DNA from: Jiangellaceae bacterium
GTDB taxonomy: Bacteria; Actinomycetota; Actinomycetes; Jiangellales; Jiangellaceae
Length of the DNA: 5,360 nucleotides
Direction of reading: 5' to 3'
NCBI GenBank assembly: GCA_030146385.1
Contig: JASLBX010000532.1
Span: 1 to 5,360, forward strand
A program made the position numbers and the translations under genes. How positions within the stretch are numbered: the first letter of the stretch is position 1; the number at the start of each line of letters is the position of its first letter. The notes under the pieces are model-generated. The model was not told where the DNA came from. It worked only from the letters and a program-made list of their open reading frames with translations, and did not search any database. This document shows, piece after piece, positions 1-5,360 of the stretch.

Positions 1-212
1 ATCGGCAGCCGGGACGGACGCGAGCCGCGAGACGCTCGAGGCCCGCGTAGCGCGGACGGATATCCGAGCGTGAGCAGGAGGGTCAGGACGACACCGGCAC
101 CGACCGTAGTGCCAACTCCCAGGGGCGGGTCGGCGAACACCTGCGTCACGAGATACACCAGGCCCCACGTTGCGGCAAGGACCACGGCCAGTGGGAGGCT
201 ACCGCCGCGCAT
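1..212 (-). CDS. Partial membrane protein, N-terminal 70 residues, function unknown
   Basis: The reading frame begins with ATG at 212-210 and stays open to the window edge, so only the N-terminus is seen. It starts MRGGSLPLAVVLAATWG and shows two hydrophobic stretches, about residues 7-27 and 34-53, followed by an Arg/Ser/Pro-rich, positively charged tail (about 54-70). This suggests two membrane helices with a basic segment at the inner face. A GAGG ribosome binding site (plus-strand cctc, 221-224) lies eight bases before the ATG. The start overlaps the end of the ActP-like symporter gene by 14 bases, so it is probably the next cistron of that operon and translationally coupled to it. The visible part could be a short membrane accessory protein or the sensor end of a longer protein such as a membrane histidine kinase; nothing seen decides this. 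I do not recognise the family. Confidence 0.7.
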   Translation of the reverse strand, partial: MRGGSLPLAVVLAATWGLVYLVTQVFADPPLGVGTTVGAGVVLTLLLTLGYPSALRGPRASRGSRPSRLP

Positions 213-1911
213 CGCCTAGTCCTCGCGAGTCCGCTTCCGGGTCCACCCCAGCGATGGTAAGCCGGGCCAATCGCTCAGCTTGCCGGTCGGCGGCAGTTCC
301 GTGCATCTTCAGCCACAGCCGTTCCAGATCGGCCGGCACGGCGGTGCGCCGCGACACCAGTACCGTGACGGCCGCGGCCAGCGGAGCGGCGACCATCGTC
401 GGAGTCATCAGCATCTCGCCGAGCCCGCCGTCGCCGACCACCGCGCCGGCGATGAACATCGCAATTGCGGACACCGCACCGACGACCATGCCCGCGACCG
501 CGCCCGCCGCCGTGGTGCGCCGCCACCAGATCGACAGGATGAACACCGGAGTGAGCGCGGACCCGGCCAGCGCAAAGGCCCAGGTCACCATGGTGGCGAC
601 GATCGAGGGCAGAAACGCCGTCAACGATTCGGGACGCAACCCCAGCGCCAACCCGGCCGAGACGAAGGCCACGAACACCACCGTGGCGCGACCGGCCCAC
701 ACCGCCTGCCGCTGCGTGGCCCGCGGGTTGATGTGCCGCTCGTACACGTCATGACCCCACGAGGCCGCGGAGGCGAGCAGCAGACCGGCGATCGTCGACA
801 TGACCGCGATCAGCGCGCCCGCGGCCACCAGGCCCAGGCCCGCCTCTCCCCCGTAGATCCGTCCGAGTACCGGCAGTGCGTGCTCCGGAACCCGCAGCAC
901 GCCGTCAACCGTCAACTCCTCCAGCCAGGGGTGCTCGTCTACAGCGCCCGGGATAAGCGCCCGGGCGGCGGTCCCGAGCATCACCGCGAGCGCGTAGAAC
1001 AGTCCGGCCAGGCCCAGCACCCACACGGTCGTCATCCGGGCCGCGGTGCCGGTCGGGCTGGTGAAGTAGCGGTTCATCACGTGCGGCAGACCGGCCGTCC
1101 CCATCACCAGCGTGATGATCAGTGCGAACTGGCCGAGTCCGCCGTAGCGCGCACCGGGCTCGCCGAAGCTGGCGGGCGCGTCGCCGGCCTCCAGCCGGTT
1201 GGGGGTGGTCTCCAGCTCCCACGCCCCGTCCACGTTTACGGGGTTGACGAGCGGCTCGACGGCCAGCTCCGCTACGGCTCCGCCGTAGTTGAAGCCGGAC
1301 GCGAGGACGGCGATCGCCAGCCAGACGAGCGCCGACAACAGCAGTAGGAACTGGACGGCCTGCGTCCACGTCGTCCCCCGCATGCCGCCAAACGCCACCA
1401 GGCCGGTGATCGCGGCCGTCGAGATGATCACACCGGTGGCGTACGGTGCGAGCCCGCCGATGCCCTGCCCGACAAGCAGCTGCCAGGTGATCCCGCTGCC
1501 CACCGCCTGCGGCACGAGGTACGACAGGATGATCAGCTGCACGACGCCGACCGCCACCAACCGCACCCGGTCGGACGCCAGCCTGCGCCCGAGGAAGTCG
1601 GGAATCGAGAACTCGCCGAACCGGCGCAACGGCGCGGCCACGAACAGGAGCACCGGGACGAAACCCGCAGCGAATCCGGTCGCGTACCACACACCGTCCA
1701 GCCCTGAGACGTACACAGCGGCCGCGACCCCGAGGAACGACGCAGCCGAGAAGTAGTCACCGCAGATCGCGCTTGCGTTCGTCGCCACACCCACCCGCTG
1801 GCCCGCGAGATAGAAGTCCAGAGTGGACACGCCGCGGGGCCGGATCACGAGGGCGAGCCCGCCGACGATGAGCAGCAGGGCGACCAGAACGACGAGACTC
1901 GCCGTGTTCAC
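199..1911 (-). CDS. ActP/MctC-like sodium:monocarboxylate (acetate-type) symporter, SSS family
   Basis: This is a 570-residue integral membrane transporter of the solute:sodium symporter family, expected to import a short monocarboxylate such as acetate, propionate or pyruvate with a cation. Resemblance to ActP and MctC includes DFYLAGQRVG (32-41), NASAICGDYFSAASFLGVAA (45-64), FSIPDFLGRRLASDRVR (101-117), FGGMRGTTWTQAVQ (174-187), GTAGLPHVMNRYFT (271-284) and HDVYERHINPRAT (387-399). AVMSTIAG (369-376) fits the AxxST Na+-site motif known from PutP. About 13 hydrophobic segments are present, with a hydrophilic tail from about 521. The frame is open 58 codons further upstream, but that stretch is Arg-rich shadow sequence inside the preceding small gene. 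The GTG at 1911-1909, overlapping that gene's TGA as GTGA, gives the normal family N-terminus. No strong Shine-Dalgarno is visible, consistent with coupled translation. Family is secure; substrate is inferred. Confidence 0.93.
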   Translation of the reverse strand: MNTASLVVLVALLLIVGGLALVIRPRGVSTLDFYLAGQRVGVATNASAICGDYFSAASFLGVAAAVYVSGLDGVWYATGFAAGFVPVLLFVAAPLRRFGEFSIPDFLGRRLASDRVRLVAVGVVQLIILSYLVPQAVGSGITWQLLVGQGIGGLAPYATGVIISTAAITGLVAFGGMRGTTWTQAVQFLLLLSALVWLAIAVLASGFNYGGAVAELAVEPLVNPVNVDGAWELETTPNRLEAGDAPASFGEPGARYGGLGQFALIITLVMGTAGLPHVMNRYFTSPTGTAARMTTVWVLGLAGLFYALAVMLGTAARALIPGAVDEHPWLEELTVDGVLRVPEHALPVLGRIYGGEAGLGLVAAGALIAVMSTIAGLLLASAASWGHDVYERHINPRATQRQAVWAGRATVVFVAFVSAGLALGLRPESLTAFLPSIVATMVTWAFALAGSALTPVFILSIWWRRTTAAGAVAGMVVGAVSAIAMFIAGAVVGDGGLGEMLMTPTMVAAPLAAAVTVLVSRRTAVPADLERLWLKMHGTAADRQAERLARLTIAGVDPEADSRGLGDARR

Positions 1912-2228
1912 TGCTGCCCGCCATCGTCGGTGGCGTCGTCGTCCGGGCCGCCCAGCATCCGCGACTCGACGGCAGTCGACAGGGTGGCGGCCGCCAGTCC
2001 GATCGCGAAGAAGAAGACGTACAGCCCGAACGCGGCCATCACGAAGCTCGGGCTCATGCCGCCTACGAGCCGGCCCTGCGACCACCAGTCGAGCAACAGC
2101 GTCAGCCCTGGCACGCCGCCGATCGCGACGAGGAACACCACGAAGTAGCCGACGGCCACCCGCCGTAGAGTCCGGACCGTAGCGTCGACCTCCGCCGGAG
2201 TGTCGTGCTCGTCCGCGTCGCTGTTCAT
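1908..2228 (-). CDS. Two-helix small membrane protein, probable symporter partner
   Basis: A 106-residue protein with an acidic N-terminus (MNSDADEHDTPAEVDATVRT), two membrane segments (about 24-46 and 60-83), a short loop with LDWWSQGRLVGGMSP between them, and a very acidic tail (PDDDATDDGGQQ). It starts at ATG 2228-2226 and has no strong ribosome binding site. Its TGA overlaps the GTG of the ActP-like symporter by four bases. Small two-helix proteins encoded directly before ActP/MctC-type symporters are known (DUF485 in proteobacteria, a comparable small protein before mctC in corynebacteria). I assign the role by this position and topology, since the canonical DUF485 motifs are not obvious here. 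It probably aids assembly, stability or activity of the transporter in the membrane. The exact family is uncertain. Confidence 0.85.
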   Translation of the reverse strand: MNSDADEHDTPAEVDATVRTLRRVAVGYFVVFLVAIGGVPGLTLLLDWWSQGRLVGGMSPSFVMAAFGLYVFFFAIGLAAATLSTAVESRMLGGPDDDATDDGGQQ

Positions 2229-2268
2229 GGCCGCGAACCCTACGGGAGGCTCAACCGCGGCGGAAGAA

Positions 2269-2700
2269 CTATGTGGCCAACCACATCCGGTAGCCGGCGC
2301 GCAGCAGGATCACCGCGCCACCCGCGGCCATCACCAGGCCCATGCCCGGCAACAGCTGCCCCCAACTGTCCGTCGTCGCACTCAACTGGATGAGCCGGGC
2401 CGACTGCCAGACGACAATGGCGGCCACCGCTGCGCCCGGAATGACCGCGTGGGCTATGGCGACCTTCCGGTACGGCAGCAACGCTCCGGCGATCGCGAGG
2501 AATCCGGCGCTCAGCGTCCACAGGCCCGGGCCGGCCGTGCCGGACAGCGAGCCCAGTGGAGTCGACACCCACGGCAGCAGGGACCCGACGAGGGTGATCA
2601 GGCCACCGACGATCATTCCAGCACTACCCACGTGCAGGATACGCCGCCTCGCGAGGGGGGAATTCGGGGCGCTGGGGCTGCTGGCGTGGGATGTCGACAT
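2269..2700 (-). CDS. Four-helix membrane protein of unknown function, first gene of leftward operon
   Basis: A 143-residue protein starting at ATG 2700-2698. A Ser/Pro-rich N-terminus ends in the basic LARRR (16-20), followed by four hydrophobic segments at about 23-45, 60-76, 81-104 and 115-135. The segment LLPWVSTPLGSLSGTAGPG (41-59), with WTLSAG next to it, resembles the LPW...G...G.G..TL pattern seen in many small actinobacterial membrane proteins of unknown role. The second half is rich in Ala and Gly. Only 40 bases separate its TAG (2269-2271) from the next start, so it probably leads the operon that carries the ActP-like transporter. No strong Shine-Dalgarno precedes the ATG, and a TAGCAT element six bases before it leaves room for a leaderless transcript. 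No catalytic motif is seen. Function is not assigned. Confidence 0.8.
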   Translation of the reverse strand: MSTSHASSPSAPNSPLARRRILHVGSAGMIVGGLITLVGSLLPWVSTPLGSLSGTAGPGLWTLSAGFLAIAGALLPYRKVAIAHAVIPGAAVAAIVVWQSARLIQLSATTDSWGQLLPGMGLVMAAGGAVILLRAGYRMWLAT

Positions 2701-2706
2701 GTCCGG

Positions 2707-2734
2707 ATGCTATGCCCGCAACCTGCCGTTAACC
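2707..2734 (-). promoter_or_regulatory. Possible promoter of the leftward operon
   Basis: Read on the minus strand, TAGCAT (2712-2707) fits the TAnnnT form of an actinobacterial -10 element. GGTTAA (2734-2729) lies 16 bases before it as a weak -35. Transcription would then start at or very near the ATG at 2700, giving a leaderless message, which agrees with the lack of a clear ribosome binding site. The match is modest and could be chance. Confidence 0.22.
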
Positions 2735-2771
2735 CAGCCCTTCGTCCGTGAACGGTCGCTATGCGCCCACC

Positions 2772-2806
2772 GGCGGCTCAGTCAGCCGCCCAGCGGTCTG
2801 GGCGGC
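2772..2806. promoter_or_regulatory. Two mutually exclusive hairpins sharing a middle arm
   Basis: GGCGGCT (2772-2778) pairs perfectly with AGCCGCC (2784-2790) around a five-base loop. GCCGCCCAG (2785-2793) pairs perfectly with CTGGGCGGC (2798-2806) around CGGT. The middle arm can join only one stem at a time. This could be a leader switch, a terminator or a protein site. It lies about 175 bases before the rightward start and 70 bases before the leftward start. Confidence 0.4.
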
Positions 2807-2817
2807 CCTGCCAGTAC

Positions 2818-2842
2818 CGGTCGCACAGCGGTTGCGACCGCT
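2818..2842. repeat. Overlapping inverted repeats in the divergent region
   Basis: CGGTCGC (2818-2824) is complementary to GCGACCG (2834-2840). Within this pair, AGCGGT (2827-2832) pairs with ACCGCT (2837-2842) around TGCG. The two stems exclude each other. A further direct copy of CGGTCGC lies at 2753-2759, which makes a protein-binding heptamer one possible reading. Short GC-rich inverted repeats also arise by chance. Confidence 0.35.
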
Positions 2843-2883
2843 CGCAATGTGGGATCCACCGTCCGCTGATCGGCTCTTGCAGC

Positions 2884-2919
2884 CGGGAACCGCATTCCCG
2901 TTCGCTTCGCAGAAACGGG
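2884..2919. repeat. Overlapping inverted repeats upstream of the DUF4212 gene
   Basis: CGGGAA (2884-2889) pairs with TTCCCG (2895-2900) around five bases. CCCGTT (2897-2902) pairs with AACGGG (2914-2919) around eleven bases. The shared CCCG makes them alternatives. They may be part of the leader of the rightward operon if transcription begins upstream; no transcription start can be fixed from the sequence. Confidence 0.3.
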
Positions 2920-2930
2920 GGTTGCAGACC

Positions 2931-2962
2931 TGACCCACGGGTCAGCCACCCACGGGTCAGCC
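2931..2962. promoter_or_regulatory. Tandem 15-bp repeat with embedded dyads, candidate operator
   Basis: ACCCACGGGTCAGCC occurs twice without a gap or mismatch (2933-2947 and 2948-2962). The first copy is part of a perfect 6-2-6 dyad, TGACCC-AC-GGGTCA (2931-2944); the second keeps the inner ACCC-AC-GGGT dyad. The pair ends three bases before the Shine-Dalgarno of the DUF4212 gene. A repressor bound here could block transcription or early translation of the rightward operon. A recent duplication without function is the alternative. Confidence 0.5.
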
Positions 2963-2965
2963 ACC

Positions 2966-2973
2966 GAAGGGAG
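2966..2973 (+). promoter_or_regulatory. Ribosome binding site of the DUF4212 gene
   Basis: GAAGGGAG ends six bases before ATG 2980. It fixes the start there, although the frame is open upstream to 2761; the upstream part lacks a comparable site and does not match the family. Confidence 0.8.
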
Positions 2974-2979
2974 CCCGGC

Positions 2980-3305
2980 ATGGCTGATACAGAACGCGCG
3001 GCCGAGAGCCGCGACGACGAGTCGCCGCCCGTCGACGACTCGTGGCGAAAGGAGTACTGGAGGCGGAACCTCCGCCTCATGGTGATCCTGCTGAGCATCT
3101 GGTTCACGGTCTCGTTCGTCTGCGGAATCCTGCTCGTCGAGCAGCTGAACGAGATCGTGATCAACGGCTTCCCGCTGGGATTCTGGGTCGCCCAGCAGGG
3201 GTCGATCTACACATTCGTGCTGCTCATCCTGGTCTACGCGCTGCGTATGGACCGGCTGGACGACGAGTTCGGCGTCAGCGAGCGCGACGGTAACGGGAGG
3301 CGGCT

Positions 3306-3309
<4 letters not shown>
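2980..3309 (+). CDS. DUF4212-type sodium:solute symporter small subunit
   Basis: A 109-residue two-helix membrane protein, the small partner of VC_2705-type symporters (DUF4212 / Na_symport_sm family). Family features seen are YWRRNLRLM (26-34) before the first helix, helix one at about 32-54, GFPLGFWVAQQGSIY (63-77) leading into helix two (about 70-89), and MDRLDDEFG (90-98) at its cytoplasmic end. The N-terminal 22 residues are acidic and poorly conserved. The start ATG is set by a good Shine-Dalgarno and by family length. The TGA overlaps the GTG of the large subunit in a GTGA motif, so the two are made together and probably act as one transporter complex. The biochemical role of the small subunit is not established. 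Confidence 0.93.
3295..3300 (+). promoter_or_regulatory. Ribosome binding site of the large symporter subunit
   Basis: GGGAGG lies five bases before GTG 3306 and inside the end of the DUF4212 gene. It supports the GTG start and the four-base overlap with the preceding stop. Confidence 0.8.
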
Positions 3310-4991
<1,682 letters not shown>

Positions 4992-5012
4992 GCACGGAAG
5001 GAGGTAACTCGT

Positions 5013-5055
5013 AGGGATCGGGCCCCCGTGCCGCCCAACGGGGCGCCCGATCCCT
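5013..5055 (+). terminator. Strong GC hairpin after the symporter gene, probable terminator
   Basis: AGGGATCGGGC (5013-5023) pairs perfectly with GCCCGATCCCT (5045-5055). The stem extends by CCCC (5024-5027) with GGGG (5040-5043) past one bulged C (5044), around a 12-base loop. It begins 21 bases after the symporter stop. No T-run follows on either strand, so it is an actinobacterial-type hairpin terminator without a U tract, or an mRNA-stabilising stem. Confidence 0.65.
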
Positions 5056-5090
5056 GCACGTCTGTCGCAGATCCGCTCTGCCAGCCACAT

Positions 5091-5250
5091 CGAGCTTCCA
5101 CGGTGTCGCGAGCGGCCTGCACCGAGCTTCCACAATGCTGCGCGAAGCGCGCATCAAGGTTCCACGATGCTGCCGGGGTGACATCCTGGAACCTTGGTGC
5201 AGCCAATCAACCGCACTGTGGAAGCTTGGTGCAGGCGATCAGCGACGATG
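5091..5250. repeat. Five-unit array with exact 32-bp period and an orientation switch
   Basis: A 10-bp core occurs at 5091-5100 (CGAGCTTCCA), 5123-5132 (CGAGCTTCCA) and 5155-5164 (CAAGGTTCCA) in one orientation, then inverted at 5187-5196 (TGGAACCTTG) and 5219-5228 (TGGAAGCTTG). Successive blocks begin exactly 32 bp apart. Similarity extends past the core: CTGCAC precedes it in the second, fourth and fifth units read in core orientation, and the last two blocks match at about 24 of 32 bases. The array lies between convergent genes and reaches into the 3' end of the right-hand gene. It resembles a dispersed palindromic intergenic element (REP- or BIME-like), but I recognise no named family. 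No protein is encoded in it. Confidence 0.75.
5116..5235. repeat. Nested long hairpin formed by the repeat array
   Basis: The segment 5116-5138 is complementary to 5213-5235 over 23 bases, with one G-U pair and one A-C mismatch. Inside it, 5155-5169 pairs with 5182-5196 (10 pairs, one C-C mismatch, 4 pairs) around a 12-base loop. TGCGCG (5139-5144) also pairs with CGCGCA (5148-5153) around AAG. Transcribed from either side, this would be a branched hairpin, possibly acting as a bidirectional terminator or 3'-end stabiliser for the two convergent genes. Confidence 0.6.
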
Positions 5251-5360
5251 GCGGATGACCTGGCCGGCGGGGGTACCCGTCGGTTCTCCCTCAGCAAGCA
5301 CGGTGACCCCGGCAAGCAGCGTGTACTGGACGCCCGTCGCCAGCTGCCACGGGTCGTCGA
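5239..5360 (-). CDS. C-terminal fragment of a probable amidohydrolase
   Basis: Only the last 39 codons are in the window, ending with TGA at 5241-5239. The peptide contains GVQYTLLAGVTVLAEGEPTG followed by TPAGQVIRHRR. The pattern of a beta strand with a 'G-V-x-V-L-x-x-G-E-x-T-G-x-x-x-G-x-V-I-R' ending is typical of the C-terminus of metal-dependent amidohydrolases of the N-acyl-D-amino-acid deacylase or related amidohydrolase-3 type, where this strand returns to the small beta domain. Catalytic residues lie outside the window, so the substrate cannot be named. The gene is convergent with the symporter operon. Its last codons and stop lie within the final unit of the 32-bp array. Confidence 0.6.
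   Translation of the reverse strand, partial: DDPWQLATGVQYTLLAGVTVLAEGEPTGTPAGQVIRHRR

Larger units (their letters stand above)
2701..2979. other. Divergent intergenic control region between the two symporter operons
   Basis: No convincing gene is present. The region separates the start codons of two divergent operons and should hold both promoters. It contains three sets of overlapping inverted repeats (2772-2806, 2818-2842, 2884-2919), three copies of the heptamer CGGTCGC (2753-2759 and 2818-2824 direct, 2834-2840 inverted), and a tandem 15-bp repeat next to the rightward start. A clear -10/-35 pair for the rightward operon is not visible. Confidence 0.6.

Noticed and set aside
280..1347. 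355-aa plus-strand frame opposite the ActP-like symporter
   Set aside because: It is rich in His, Arg, Gly and Gln with no hydrophobic or domain pattern, while the minus strand encodes a clear transporter.
1912..2085. Upstream extension of the ActP-like symporter by 58 codons (start at 2085)
   Set aside because: The extension is Arg-rich, non-hydrophobic and lies in another frame of the 106-aa small membrane protein. The GTG at 1911 gives the normal family N-terminus.
2849..2859. CRP/GlxR-like site around GGATCC in the divergent region
   Set aside because: Only an imperfect GTGGGATCCAC is present, which lacks the TGTGA-N6-TCACA form, so there is too little support.
2200..2869. Plus-strand frames of 183 and 175 aa over the 143-aa membrane protein
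   Set aside because: They have no family resemblance and start inside minus-strand coding sequence. The minus-strand product has clean membrane segments and operon spacing.
2748..2933. 61-aa plus-strand frame in the divergent region as a leader peptide
   Set aside because: It has no ribosome binding site, its composition is unremarkable, there is no run of regulatory codons, and it is longer than expected for a leader peptide.
2761..2979. Upstream extension of the DUF4212 gene (start at 2761)
   Set aside because: The extra residues are Arg/Ser/Pro-rich and low in conserved character. They span the hairpins and the tandem repeat, and the Shine-Dalgarno at 2966-2973 points to ATG 2980.
5091..5250. 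CRISPR array
   Set aside because: The 32-bp period superficially suggests it, but the conserved core is only 10-16 bp, copies differ and invert, the gaps are too short for spacers and no cas gene is present.
5028..5258. 76-aa plus-strand frame over the 32-bp array
   Set aside because: Its GTG start lies in the terminator loop, 22 bases from the Shine-Dalgarno. The peptide is only translated repeat and overlaps the convergent gene.

Overview
The window comes from a high-GC bacterium, most likely an actinomycete. The signs are strong G/C bias at third codon positions, frequent GTG starts, overlapping start and stop codons, and membrane proteins of actinobacterial style. I cannot place it to genus.

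The core is two divergent solute:sodium symporter (SSS family) systems on either side of a roughly 280-bp intergenic region (2701-2979). The leftward operon, on the minus strand, runs in this order: a 143-aa four-helix membrane protein of unknown function (2269-2700), a 106-aa two-helix small membrane protein (1908-2228), a 570-aa ActP/MctC-like monocarboxylate symporter (199-1911), and the first 70 residues of another membrane protein that leaves the window at base 1 (1-212). The last three genes overlap: a GTGA start/stop overlap between the small protein and the symporter, and a 14-base overlap between the symporter and the last gene. The rightward operon encodes a DUF4212-type small subunit (2980-3309) and a 561-aa VC_2705-subfamily large subunit (3306-4991), again joined by a GTGA overlap. 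Each transporter therefore has a two-helix partner encoded directly upstream and translationally coupled to it. Both large proteins keep the GTAGLPHV signature and an AxxST motif at the expected Na+ site, so both look functional. Uptake of acetate or other short monocarboxylates is the likely role of the ActP-like member. The substrate of the VC_2705-type member is not settled by sequence.

The divergent intergenic region holds a perfect 15-bp tandem duplication containing dyads (2931-2962), immediately upstream of the rightward ribosome binding site, and several sets of overlapping, mutually exclusive inverted repeats. These are candidates for operators or leader structures controlling the two transporters.

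To the right of the VC_2705-type gene lie a strong GC hairpin (5013-5055, probable terminator) and then the most unusual object in the window: five copies of a 10-bp core spaced at exactly 32 bp (5091-5250). The first three copies point one way and the last two the other, so the array folds as nested hairpins. It lies between convergent genes and runs into the 3' end of a minus-strand gene, of which only the last 39 codons are present (5239-5360, probable amidohydrolase).
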